NCBI GenBank assembly: GCA_964353255.1
Contig: CAYGVJ010000125.1
Coordinates: forward strand, 1-15,445
Direction of reading: 5' to 3'
Length of the DNA stretch: 15,445 nt
Source: VFZS01 sp964353255
GTDB lineage: Bacteria > Acidobacteriota > Terriglobia > Bryobacterales > Bryobacteraceae
In this document: in pieces, positions 5,448 through 13,444 of the stretch
How positions within the stretch are numbered: position 1 is the first letter of the stretch
How the letters are laid out: each line of letters begins with the position of its first letter
The notes under the pieces: generated by a model
The model's input: the letters and a program-made list of their open reading frames with translations, nothing else
The model's database searches: none
What the model was told of the DNA's origin: nothing
Made by a program: the position numbers and the translations under genes

Positions 5448-7967
5448 GTGCGCATGTCGGACGATGCTGACAGTTTTTTCGAAGCCTGCTTTGTGGCGCT
5501 GACGGGACATAACCGGAGCTTTCGCTGGCAAGGTGAGCTCTTCCGGCGGCTCTGCGACGACGACATTCCACGACGGCTGAACCTACCTACCGGGTTGGGC
5601 AAGACCTCGGTCATGGCGGCCTGGCTGATCGCGCTGGGCTGGCAGGCCAGACTGGGGGCTGAGAATGTTCGGCTTCCTCGAAGGCTGGTTTGGGTCGTGG
5701 ACCGGCGTGTGGTCGTCGATCAAGCAACGACGGAAGCCGAACTCCTGGCCAATAACCTGGAAGAAGCGCACGGCGCTGATGAACTGCGCAACGCGCTTCG
5801 GAGTCTCTCCATCACCGGCGACCCGGACGCAGTTCTCGCCGTGAGCACCTTGCGCGGCGAGCGTGCCGACAATCGTGCTTGGAGCCTCGATCCATCGCGG
5901 CCGGCCATCATCGTCGGCACGGTGGACATGACCGGCAGCCGCCTGCTGTTTTCCGGCTACGGCGACAGCCGGCGCCGCCGCCCGTTGCACGCGGCGCTGC
6001 TTGGCCAGGACGCGCTGATTGTCAACGACGAGGCCCACCTGACCCCTGCCTTTGCCGGGTTGCTCGCCAGCGTCCGCGAGTTCGCCCGGGGCGAACGTCC
6101 CCTGCGGATGATGCTGCTTTCGGCGACGCCGCGCGGCAACACACAGGCCGCGTTCCCAGAGAATCTTGAGGCCGATCTGGCGAACGAGGTATTCCAAAAG
6201 CGGTGCCGTGCCGTCAAGCGGCTGCACCTGTGCGAGCATGACGACCCGAAGAGGGAGATGCAGAGGCTGGCTGGTGAGCCTAACCGCCGCACGATTGTCT
6301 TTGTGCGGTCGCCGGAGGACGCTCGAAGGCTCGCAGCCGCGATCGAGAGCAGGCACAAAGGCGTCAGCGTTCCGCTGCTCACGGGGATGCAGCGCGGCTG
6401 GGAGCGCGATCGGTTGCTCCAGGACCCTGTCGTACAGCGTTTCCTTGCGAAGGAGACGCCACCGGCGGACGCGGAACCCTGCTGGCTGGTGGCTACCTCG
6501 GCCGGTGAGGTCGGTATCGACCTCTCGGCTGACCGCCTGATCACCGACCTCGATACCGCCGACCATCTGCTGCAACGCTTCGGGCGCTTGAACCGTTTTG
6601 GCGAGACCGAGGGGGAGGTCCACGTGGTTTATTCGCCAAAGCAGATCACCGGCGACAAGGGCAATGCGCCGCTCCTCAAAGCGACCCTGGACTACCTTAA
6701 GACGTTGTCCGGCGTCTCGCCGGAAACGCTCTGGATGCAGCCGCCACCCGCCACGGCTCTACCGGAGGATCCCCACTTTGCCCCGCTGCTCCCCTGGCAT
6801 ATCGACGTCTGGTCCATGACATCGATCCCCGCTGGGGAGTGGCCGTCACGCCCGGCTGTCGAGTACTGGCTGCGCGGGGAGGATGAGGCTAGCGCGCCGC
6901 CCGAGACGTACGTCGCCTGGCGTGAGGATATCGATGATCTGGCGAATCCCAGCGTCTCGCCGCGCGACCACGAGGAGGTCTTCGACTGCTATCCCGTGCT
7001 CGCGCAAGAGCGGCTCAAGCAGTACACTCACTATCTGCGCGACGCCCTCAGGAAGTCGGGCTATCTCCGCACGCGGGCGATTCTTATTGCCTCCGACGGG
7101 GAAATCCGCTCCGGAACGCTCGCTGAACTGGTCGAAGACCGTGGTCTGTTTCGTTACGCGACGTTGTTGCTGCCCCCGGGCGTCGGTCATCTCGACCGCA
7201 ACGGAATGGTGGACTGGTCGAAACCCACAGATAGGCTTTCGCCAGAGGATCTCGCCCGCTACGACAAGTCCGCCACGGACACCAGAACTCGCGTGCGGCT
7301 CGCTCCTGGTGAAGCGGAGCCGGAAACCGGCTTGCGTCGGCGCTACACTGTCGAGCTTGCCCCCGACGACGAAAACGAAGAAGGGCCGCGCTGGGTGTAC
7401 TTCGTCGGCAAACGCGAGAAGGCTGCCAAGTTCCTGCCGGAGTTGCTCGCCGATCACCAGGAGCGCGTGGCAAGCGTCGCTGCCGAGCTTGCGTGCCGCC
7501 TCGGCTTCGATGAGCGCATGGTCCGGGTCTTCGATTGGACAGGGCAATGGCACGACGCCGGCAAGGACCGTGGTATCTGGCAGGGTGCGGCGGGAAACCA
7601 GGACGGGCCACCGCTAGCTAAGAGCGAGCGTTTGAGCGGGCGCCGGCTCGCCGGCTACCGCCACGAACTCGGCTCGCTGCTGGATGCCGAGTCACAGCTT
7701 CCCGAGGACTTCACCCCGTGGGAGCGCGACCTCGCCCTGCACCTGGTGGCCGCGCATCATGGCTGGGCGCGACCCCACTTCCCGGATCGTGCGTTCGACA
7801 AAGACGCTTATCGCCGCAGTGAGCGCGCGGCGATCGCTTCCGCGCGCCGCTTCGGGCGCCTTCAGCAGAGGTTGGGCGCCTGGGTTCTGGCATATCTGGA
7901 AGCCGTGTTCCGCTCAGCCGACGCCATCGCATCGGTGAACGCCCCGGAGATGCCTGCCAATGCCTGA
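5448..7967 (+). CDS. cas3: Cas3 helicase-nuclease, type I-G (helicase then HD)
   Basis: An 839-residue target-degrading enzyme recruited by the Cascade-like complex after R-loop formation. It unwinds DNA with ATP and cuts single strands. The helicase half comes first: Walker A PTGLGKTS (47-54), DEAH (194-197), SAT (225-227), GEVGIDLSAD (354-363) and motif VI QRFGRLNR (377-384). The HD nuclease follows at the C-terminus with H702-D703 (WHDAGKD), H739 (GYRHELGS) and H770-H771 (AAHHGW). This order is the reverse of most Cas3 proteins and is characteristic of subtype I-G (old I-U). All metal-binding residues expected of an active HD domain appear present. GTG 5448 opens the frame and ATG 5454 is an equally likely start; neither has a strong ribosome binding site. 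Its end overlaps csb3 by 8 nt. Confidence 0.93.
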   Translation: MRMSDDADSFFEACFVALTGHNRSFRWQGELFRRLCDDDIPRRLNLPTGLGKTSVMAAWLIALGWQARLGAENVRLPRRLVWVVDRRVVVDQATTEAELLANNLEEAHGADELRNALRSLSITGDPDAVLAVSTLRGERADNRAWSLDPSRPAIIVGTVDMTGSRLLFSGYGDSRRRRPLHAALLGQDALIVNDEAHLTPAFAGLLASVREFARGERPLRMMLLSATPRGNTQAAFPENLEADLANEVFQKRCRAVKRLHLCEHDDPKREMQRLAGEPNRRTIVFVRSPEDARRLAAAIESRHKGVSVPLLTGMQRGWERDRLLQDPVVQRFLAKETPPADAEPCWLVATSAGEVGIDLSADRLITDLDTADHLLQRFGRLNRFGETEGEVHVVYSPKQITGDKGNAPLLKATLDYLKTLSGVSPETLWMQPPPATALPEDPHFAPLLPWHIDVWSMTSIPAGEWPSRPAVEYWLRGEDEASAPPETYVAWREDIDDLANPSVSPRDHEEVFDCYPVLAQERLKQYTHYLRDALRKSGYLRTRAILIASDGEIRSGTLAELVEDRGLFRYATLLLPPGVGHLDRNGMVDWSKPTDRLSPEDLARYDKSATDTRTRVRLAPGEAEPETGLRRRYTVELAPDDENEEGPRWVYFVGKREKAAKFLPELLADHQERVASVAAELACRLGFDERMVRVFDWTGQWHDAGKDRGIWQGAAGNQDGPPLAKSERLSGRRLAGYRHELGSLLDAESQLPEDFTPWERDLALHLVAAHHGWARPHFPDRAFDKDAYRRSERAAIASARRFGRLQQRLGAWVLAYLEAVFRSADAIASVNAPEMPANA

Positions 7968-8697
7968 GCACCGCCTGAGGCTGGACCCGCGCAACCCGGG
8001 GCAGTTCTTCGCCTGCTGCGGCCTGTTCGAGCTGTCGGAGTTGGCCGCACCGGGCGGGGAGGCCTGGTTCACAGACGGGGGTGGGCAGTTCGTGATTTCC
8101 ACGGCCGCACCAGTACCCCCGCGGGAGCTGCGGCTGGCGCCACGCGCGGGTGAGCAAGAGACAGCCGAGCCGGGGCTCGAACCACTGGTGCTCGAGATCG
8201 GGCAGCGCCCGCTCGCCCTCAACTGGTGGCTCAACGAGACGCTCACCAATAAGAGTTCTCTCAAGACCTGGGGCGGGCAGCAGACGCCGCGCCGTATGTT
8301 GAACGAGCTGCTACGGTTGCTCGATTCCGCTGTCCCGCCCGCGAGGCTTCTAGAGGCTTCCGCCTTTACGAGCACCCGGTTCGGCGTTGACGCGCGCTCG
8401 GCTTGGGATGCCATCGACTTCGGGTATTCGCCGAATGATGAGGGCGAGCAGGCCCGCACATTTCCCTGGGTAGAGGTTCTGGCGGTCGCCGGGCTGCAAG
8501 GCTTCCGTCCCGCCGGGGAAAGCCGCTCCCGCCATCGTTACTCGGTGTGGCTCACCCCGCTCAGCCTTGCGGCGGCCCGTGCGGCGTGCGCGGCGCCCTG
8601 GCCCGGCTTGCCGCGGCAATCGTTCCGCTTTGAGATCGCGGGGCGGGGCCAAGGCTACAAAACGTTTCTATTCGGAGAAGGAGCCGATCATGTCTGA
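7960..8697 (+). CDS. csb3: Csb3, type I-G effector subunit
   Basis: A 245-residue protein recognised as Csb3 from its N-terminal signature NPGQFFACCGLFEL (12-25) followed by a Trp-Phe and glycine-rich strand, and from its place between cas3 and csb1. In Geobacter-type I-G loci, as I recall, Csb3 occupies the position held by the large subunit Csx17 (Cas8g) in other I-G loci. It is therefore the candidate for PAM recognition or the small/large-subunit role, although it is far shorter than a usual Cas8. No nuclease motif is visible. The start overlaps the cas3 stop by 8 nt (ATGCCTGA), and the end overlaps csb1 in the same way (ATGTCTGA), so the three genes are translationally coupled. A GGAG lies about 10 nt upstream of the ATG. 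Confidence 0.8.
   Translation: MPEHRLRLDPRNPGQFFACCGLFELSELAAPGGEAWFTDGGGQFVISTAAPVPPRELRLAPRAGEQETAEPGLEPLVLEIGQRPLALNWWLNETLTNKSSLKTWGGQQTPRRMLNELLRLLDSAVPPARLLEASAFTSTRFGVDARSAWDAIDFGYSPNDEGEQARTFPWVEVLAVAGLQGFRPAGESRSRHRYSVWLTPLSLAAARAACAAPWPGLPRQSFRFEIAGRGQGYKTFLFGEGADHV
8674..8683 (+). promoter_or_regulatory. Ribosome binding site that fixes the csb1 start
   Basis: GGAGAAGGAG ends 6 nt before ATG 8690. The csb1 frame is open further upstream to 8567, inside csb3. This site and the family's N-terminus (SEQLARFDAW) show that ATG 8690 is the true start. Confidence 0.75.
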
Positions 8698-9745
8698 ACA
8701 ACTCGCTCGTTTCGACGCTTGGATCACCGAAGGCGGTCCAAGCGCGTTGGTCATGAAGGAGTATCTCGAACCCGCCGCCGGTGCCGGCGACGTGATCTTT
8801 CCCCCCACGTTCGCTCCGCCGGAGGACGACAGAGCCGCCGCTGCCGGGTACGTCATCGATGGCGACGGCGACAAGACGGTGTGCCTACTCGATTCCGTCG
8901 GATCGCAGGCCAATCGCCTGGAGCCGGTGTTCAAGATGGCCGGGTATCGGGACCTAGTTCCGCAAATCGAGATCCGGGTGAAGGACCGCGTGGTGAACCT
9001 GCTGGAGGTGGGACACCGCGCCGCGGACGCGCTAGTGCGGTCCACGGCGCTGGCGGGAGATCTGGAAGAGGCGTTCCGCGAGTGCGAGACAGGCAATGCG
9101 GCGCCCCTGGCGAAGATCGCGCCGACCAGCCTGGTCTTCGGCGCCTGGGACTCGCGGGCCTCACAGGTGAAGGTGCCGCGCCTGGTGGATTCGACCATCC
9201 GCGCTTTCGGCGTCAGGAAGCTGACCCGCTCCGCGCAGTACTTTTCCGCCCTCGAAAAGGACGAGGTCGAAGAACTGCTGGAAACCGACACGCAGAAACA
9301 GAGAAAAGCGCTCAGCAAGGCGGGATTCCTGGACGCGCCTTCCGGCCGGACGCACGGGGGCGTCATCGTGGAGGGCGAAATCGTCCGCACCACCATCGTC
9401 AATCTCACCGCGTTGCGCGCTCTCGGCGCGCCGACCGTGGAAGAGCGGACGGCGCTGCGCCGCTACATCCTCGGCCTCGCGCTCATTGCCGCTCTTGCAC
9501 CCATGGACTTCTGCCTGCGGCAGGGGTGCCTGCTGGTTCGCGCCCGCCAGAAACCGCCTGAAAGCAAGGTCGTCTACCGCGACGGGCGGCGTGAGGACTT
9601 CTCTGCGGCCATGGAGGAAATCGAGCCGTTTGCCAAGGCGGCCGCGGAAGCCTTCGGCGTGGATCCGGGCCGTTTGGTCAGCTTCGACCCCAAGGCCGCC
9701 AAGGAGCTGGTGAAGGAGGCGGCCAAGGCCAAAGAGGAGGCCTGA
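8690..9745 (+). CDS. csb1: Csb1 (Cas7 backbone subunit), type I-G
   Basis: A 351-residue RAMP-fold protein of the GSU0053/Csb1 family, the Cas7 of subtype I-G. Multiple copies would line the crRNA spacer to form the backbone of the surveillance complex. Diagnostic sequence is ALVMKEYLEP near the N-terminus and CLLDSVGSQANRLEP (65-79), which is close to invariant in the family as I know it. A GGVIVEGEIVRTTIVNLTAL segment in the middle third is also typical. The start is ATG 8690 rather than the upstream in-frame codon, because of the strong ribosome binding site just before it and because the extra N-terminal residues would be csb3 read in another frame. The stop overlaps the csb2 start as TGATG. 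Confidence 0.92.
   Translation: MSEQLARFDAWITEGGPSALVMKEYLEPAAGAGDVIFPPTFAPPEDDRAAAAGYVIDGDGDKTVCLLDSVGSQANRLEPVFKMAGYRDLVPQIEIRVKDRVVNLLEVGHRAADALVRSTALAGDLEEAFRECETGNAAPLAKIAPTSLVFGAWDSRASQVKVPRLVDSTIRAFGVRKLTRSAQYFSALEKDEVEELLETDTQKQRKALSKAGFLDAPSGRTHGGVIVEGEIVRTTIVNLTALRALGAPTVEERTALRRYILGLALIAALAPMDFCLRQGCLLVRARQKPPESKVVYRDGRREDFSAAMEEIEPFAKAAAEAFGVDPGRLVSFDPKAAKELVKEAAKAKEEA
9733..9740 (+). promoter_or_regulatory. Ribosome binding site of csb2
   Basis: AGAGGAGG within the last codons of csb1 ends 4 nt before ATG 9745. It supports the csb2 start at the 1-nt overlap with the csb1 stop (TGATG). Confidence 0.65.
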
Positions 9746-11187
9746 TGGCGCTCCATCTTCATCTCACCGTCCGCTTCCTTGGCGACCGCTACCACGGAAG
9801 CGACTGGCCACCGTCACCCGCGCGCCTGTTCCAGGCGTTGGTCGCCGGGGCGAAGACTGGCGCCGCCGTGCGCGACTGGAGCGCCGCTCACCAGGGCGCG
9901 CTGGAATGGCTGGAGGGGCTGGGCGCGCCGGACATCCTTGCGCGGTCGAAACACGACGGCCATCGCTACACCATCTACGTGCCCAACAACAGTCTGGACC
10001 CGAAGAAACTGAAGGATGGGCTGAGTACGAAAGCGCCGAAGCAGGTTGCCCCCACGATTCTCATGAACCAATCACCCGGCGATCCGGATGTGATCTATCG
10101 GTGGCATGTGCCGGACGGGGACGCCGCCCGCGTTCATCTGCTGGCGCTCGACCAGGTCGCCGCGCGCCTTCGCGCGCTCGGCTGGGGCATCGACTTCGCG
10201 GCTGCCATCGTCGGCCTTGACGAGGATCTTCCGGCACCTGACGGACTGGAGGTTTTCACGCCGGGGGCTCGCGCCGGACTCTCCTTGCGCGTTCCAACCG
10301 GGGGCTTGCTCCAGCACCTCGACGACTGCCACGGGGCGTTCAAGCGCCGCATCTCCGGAGAAGGGGTTGATCCCTACACCCATCCTACGCGCTTCGGGCA
10401 GGCGCGCTACCGCCGCGCCGATGCCTGGCAGCCGCGCCACTGGATCGCATTCGAAATGCAGACGCTCGACGGGCACCCGTTCGCCGCCCGATGGGACCAG
10501 GCACAGACGGTCGCGGCTTGGCTGCGCCATTCCGCGGCCGAGGCCCTGCTTCAGGAGGAACTTGACGAGTCCTGGGTCAGCTCTTTCGTCCTGGGCCACA
10601 CCGCGCCAGACGACCTTGGCCAGCGTCTCTCCTTCGTCCCGTTGCCGTCCATCGGACATCAACACTCCGACGGCGGCATCCGCCGCGTGTTGGTTGTGGA
10701 ACCGCCCTCGGTCTCCGCGCCCGATGAGGAGGCCCTCCGGCTGCTGCGGGTCAAGCTTTCTGGCTCGATGCTCACTGACGAAGAAAAGAGGCCGCGCGCG
10801 GTCCTGATTCCGCCTGGCGATCCGAGCAAGGTTCTGCCGTTCTATACCCGCACGGCGCGTGTCTGGGAGACTGTGACGCCCATGGTCCTCCACGGCCACA
10901 ACACCGCGCGACGCCGCATCTCGATTCTCAAGACGGACCGACTCTTGCGCCAAGCCTTCGACGCCGCCGGCTTCCCGGAGCCGCTCATCCAGGAAATCAC
11001 TTTTCAGCGCGCCCCCTACTGGCCCGGTTGCGAAGCGGCGACCGCCATCCGCGTGCCGCGCCACCTCGTGCAGTGGCCGCTCCTCCATGTCCGCGCAGAA
11101 TTCAAGGAGCCGATCCAAGGTCCCGTGCTCGCCGGCATCGGGCGGCACTACGGCATCGGCATCTTTGCCGCGCGACCGGAGAGCTAA
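9745..11187 (+). CDS. csb2: Csb2 (fused Cas5-Cas6), type I-G crRNA-processing subunit
   Basis: A 480-residue protein of the GSU0054/Csb2 family. In type I-G this polypeptide combines a Cas5-like part, which caps the crRNA 5' handle, and a Cas6-like endoribonuclease, which cuts within the repeat. The N-terminus shows the family signature WPPSPARLFQAL (21-32). The C-terminus ends with the glycine-rich GIGRHYGIGIFAARPES (464-480), the G-rich loop typical of the RAMP fold in Cas6. Histidines such as those in RVPRHL, HQHSD and GRHYG are candidates for the processing site, and I cannot tell which is catalytic. Its substrate would be the hairpin of the downstream repeats, leaving an ATTGAAGC handle. 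It overlaps csb1 by 1 nt and ends 3 nt before cas2. Confidence 0.88.
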   Translation: MALHLHLTVRFLGDRYHGSDWPPSPARLFQALVAGAKTGAAVRDWSAAHQGALEWLEGLGAPDILARSKHDGHRYTIYVPNNSLDPKKLKDGLSTKAPKQVAPTILMNQSPGDPDVIYRWHVPDGDAARVHLLALDQVAARLRALGWGIDFAAAIVGLDEDLPAPDGLEVFTPGARAGLSLRVPTGGLLQHLDDCHGAFKRRISGEGVDPYTHPTRFGQARYRRADAWQPRHWIAFEMQTLDGHPFAARWDQAQTVAAWLRHSAAEALLQEELDESWVSSFVLGHTAPDDLGQRLSFVPLPSIGHQHSDGGIRRVLVVEPPSVSAPDEEALRLLRVKLSGSMLTDEEKRPRAVLIPPGDPSKVLPFYTRTARVWETVTPMVLHGHNTARRRISILKTDRLLRQAFDAAGFPEPLIQEITFQRAPYWPGCEAATAIRVPRHLVQWPLLHVRAEFKEPIQGPVLAGIGRHYGIGIFAARPES

Positions 11188-11190
11188 CCC

Positions 11191-11481
11191 ATGCGCACCT
11201 CCTACCTGGTCTGCTACGACATCGCCGATGACAAGCGCCTGCGGAGGGTGTTTAAGATTATGCGCAACTACGGAGATCATCTCCAGTACTCGGTCTTCGA
11301 GTGCCAGTTGACCCCCTCGGATGTGGTGCGCTGCCGGGCCGAGCTCGGCGACATCATCCACCACACCGAGGACCAGGTCCTCTTCGTCAGCCTCGGCCCG
11401 GCGGAGGGGCGCGGCGAGCGCGTCATCACCGCTTTGGGCAAACCCTACACCCAGCTTGACGCTCCCTGCATCGTGGTGTGA
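11191..11481 (+). CDS. cas2: Cas2 adaptation protein
   Basis: A 96-residue ferredoxin-fold protein, the usual length for Cas2. It forms the central dimer of the Cas1-Cas2 spacer-integration complex. The family hallmark VCYDIADDKRLRRVFKIMRNYG begins with the conserved first-strand aspartate D10 and continues into LQYSVFECQL. The C-terminal part DQVLFVSLG gives the last core strand. ATG 11191 follows the csb2 stop by 3 nt, with GGAG about 10 nt upstream inside the csb2 end. The gene sits before the cas4-cas1 fusion, separated from it by 3 nt. Confidence 0.95.
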   Translation: MRTSYLVCYDIADDKRLRRVFKIMRNYGDHLQYSVFECQLTPSDVVRCRAELGDIIHHTEDQVLFVSLGPAEGRGERVITALGKPYTQLDAPCIVV

Positions 11482-11484
11482 TCT

Positions 11485-13260
11485 ATGGCTGCTCTGGCGC
11501 AACCGGTTCTTCCGAAACAGGAGAGCCTCCCGGACTATCTTCCGGCGCGCATGGTCAACGAGTTCGTCTACTGCCCCCGGCTGTTCTACTACGAGTGGGT
11601 CGAGGGCGTCTTCCGCGAGAGCGCCGACACGCTGGCAGGCAAGCAGGTCCACCGCCGCGTCGATAAAAAGGCCACCGCCCTGCCCGCAGCCGGGGACCTC
11701 GGCGAAGAGCGCATCCATTCCAATTCGGTCACCCTCTCGAGCGACCAGTACGGCGTCATCGCCCGCATCGATCTGGTCGAGGCCGCCGAAGGCCTCGTGA
11801 CCCCGGTAGACTACAAGCGCGGCGAGCCCCGCGAGACCGACGCCGGCCTCGAGTTGTGGCCCGCCGACCGCGTCCAGTTGGCCGTCCAGTGCCTGGTGCT
11901 GCACGCCAATGGGTACCGCTGCGAAGAGGGCATCGTCTACTACGCCAAAACCAAGCAGCGGGTGCGGGTGGCCTTCGATGAAGAGCTGATCAGCCAGACC
12001 CTCGGTGCCATCGCGCAGGCTCGCGCCACGGCCCTCTCCGGCAGGATTCCCCCGCCCCTCGCGGATTCGCCGAAGTGCCCCGGCTGCTCCCTGGTGGGAA
12101 TCTGCTTGCCGGATGAGACCACGCTCCTCCGCGCCGGGCGCGGTGCCCCCGAGGCCGTTCAACTGTCCCTGTTCGCACCAGAGGAGGAGGGCCTCCCGCG
12201 CAAGGAGCCGGCTGTCGAGGTGCGGCGTCTAGTGACGCCCCGCGACGACCTCCGGCCTCTCTACCTGAACACGCAGGGGCTCCGGGTAGGCAAGTCGGGG
12301 GAGGTGTTGGAGGTCAAGGAGAAAGATGCGCTCCGCCAGCAGGTGCGCATCGGCGAGATTTGCCAGTTGAACCTGATGGGCAACATCCAACTCACCACCC
12401 AGGCCATTCAGACCCTGTGCGAGGAGGATGTTCCGGTCTGCTACTTCTCGCAGGGCGGCTGGTTCTACGGCATTACGCGCGGCCTGAACCAGAAGAACGT
12501 GTTCCTCCGCAAGGCCCAGTTCCGGCTGGCTGAGGAGGAATGGTTCGCGCTGGCGCTCGCGCGGCGGCTGATTTCCGGCAAGATTCGCAACCAGCGGACC
12601 ATGCTGCAACGGAACCACGTCGAGCCGAAGCCCGAGGTTCTGCGCCAGCTCAAGGAGACCGCCGAGCGGGCCGAACAGGCCAGGGGCGCCGAGGAGCTGT
12701 TGGGGCTGGAGGGCTACGCCGCCCGGCTCTACTTTGGGGAGTTCGGCGGCATGCTCAAGGCCGAGGAGGAACCGGAGCCGGCGCAGTTCCGCTTCGACTT
12801 CGAGAAGCGCAACCGCCGGCCGCCGCGCGATCCGGTCAACGCGCTGCTGTCGCTGGCCTACAGCCTGCTGACCAAGGATCTCACCATCGCCTGCTACGCG
12901 GTGGGCTTCGATCCGTTCCTCGGTTTCTACCACCAGCCGCGTTTCGGCCGGCCGGCCCTGGCCCTCGACCTCATGGAGCCGTTCCGGCCGCTGGTGGCCG
13001 ATTCGGCCGTGCTGAGCGCCGTCAACATGCGCATGGTCACGCCCAAGGATTTCATCAGCACCGGGGAAGCGGTTTCGCTGACTCCCTCCGGACGCAAAGG
13101 TTTCTATCGCGCCTATGAGCTGCGAATGGATACAATGGTTACGCATCCGCTGTTCGATTACCGGGTCAGCTACCGGCGGCTGCTGGAGATTCAGGCCCGT
13201 CTGCTGGCTAGGGTGTTGGAGGGGGAGATCGGAGAGTACCCGGTGTTCGTGACACGTTGA
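11485..13260 (+). CDS. cas4-cas1: Cas4-Cas1 fusion, spacer acquisition enzyme
   Basis: A 591-residue fusion that couples PAM-dependent trimming of new spacer precursors (Cas4) with their integration (Cas1). The Cas4 half (about 1-215) has four cysteines for an iron-sulfur cluster: C30 (CPRLFYY) and C198, C201, C207 (CPGCSLVGIC). It also has the RecB-type nuclease residues H56, D96 (ARIDL), D109/K111 (PVDYKRG) and Q131. A linker (about 216-250) leads to Cas1, starting near LRPLYLNTQG. The likely Cas1 metal ligands are E409 (GLEGYAARLYF), H483 (GFYHQPRFG) and E498 (ALDLMEPFRP), all present. The same fusion is known in the type I-G system of Geobacter sulfurreducens. ATG 11485 follows the cas2 stop by 3 nt. 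The gene ends 184 bp before the first CRISPR repeat. Confidence 0.95.
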   Translation: MAALAQPVLPKQESLPDYLPARMVNEFVYCPRLFYYEWVEGVFRESADTLAGKQVHRRVDKKATALPAAGDLGEERIHSNSVTLSSDQYGVIARIDLVEAAEGLVTPVDYKRGEPRETDAGLELWPADRVQLAVQCLVLHANGYRCEEGIVYYAKTKQRVRVAFDEELISQTLGAIAQARATALSGRIPPPLADSPKCPGCSLVGICLPDETTLLRAGRGAPEAVQLSLFAPEEEGLPRKEPAVEVRRLVTPRDDLRPLYLNTQGLRVGKSGEVLEVKEKDALRQQVRIGEICQLNLMGNIQLTTQAIQTLCEEDVPVCYFSQGGWFYGITRGLNQKNVFLRKAQFRLAEEEWFALALARRLISGKIRNQRTMLQRNHVEPKPEVLRQLKETAERAEQARGAEELLGLEGYAARLYFGEFGGMLKAEEEPEPAQFRFDFEKRNRRPPRDPVNALLSLAYSLLTKDLTIACYAVGFDPFLGFYHQPRFGRPALALDLMEPFRPLVADSAVLSAVNMRMVTPKDFISTGEAVSLTPSGRKGFYRAYELRMDTMVTHPLFDYRVSYRRLLEIQARLLARVLEGEIGEYPVFVTR

Positions 13261-13444
13261 GCCCAGTTGCGAGCAGCGGGGCGGCCCGCCGGAGGCGGGG
13301 GCCGCTCGCGGGTTCTTAGTGGTTGAAAATGAACAGGTTGACAGAGCTTGGCAAGCATCCAGGCGCCAGCGGCGGGCCGGCCCCGGGGGGTGCTCGCTGG
13401 ACTGGCCGCAGGTTCTTGAAAACTGAATAGTTCAGCGAGCAGCT
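13261..13444 (+). promoter_or_regulatory. CRISPR leader
   Basis: The 184 bp between the cas4-cas1 stop and the first repeat. The last 35 bp contain GGTTCTTGAAAACTGAATAG (13411-13430), close in form to the TTGAAAA/TGAATA motif often found just before CRISPR arrays. A similar block, GGTTCTT then TTGAAAATGAACAG (13311-13336), occurs 100 bp earlier. A TTGACA at 13338-13343 is a possible -35 element without a clear -10. Orientation is supported by the degenerate repeat at the far end of the array and by the repeat ending in ATTGAAGC. Confidence 0.7.
13269..13309 (+). terminator. GC-rich stem-loop after the cas operon
   Basis: GCGGCCCGCC (13281-13290) pairs with GGCGGGGGCCGC (13294-13305) across a GGA loop with a two-base bulge, and GCGAG/CTCGC can extend the stem outward. 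It begins 8 bp after the cas4-cas1 stop. It lacks a run of T residues, so it may end transcription weakly or simply be a structured part of the leader. A second inverted repeat (CCAGCG at 13366-13371 with CGCTGG at 13395-13400) follows. Confidence 0.35.

Noticed and set aside
5583..6623. A 346-codon open frame on the minus strand
   Set aside because: It is antisense to the helicase domain of cas3, whose motifs are intact.
8567..8689. Upstream extension of csb1 by 41 codons
   Set aside because: This stretch is the end of csb3 read in another frame. A strong ribosome binding site and the family N-terminus place the start at 8690.
10072..12162. A 696-codon open frame on the minus strand
   Set aside because: It lies antisense to csb2, cas2 and the cas4 half of the fusion. 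All three have clear family motifs, and long antisense frames are expected in high-GC coding DNA.
13344..13410. A decayed CRISPR repeat behind the upstream leader motif
   Set aside because: The sequence shares only GC-rich runs with the repeat. Neither the CGATCG pair nor ATTGAAGC is present.
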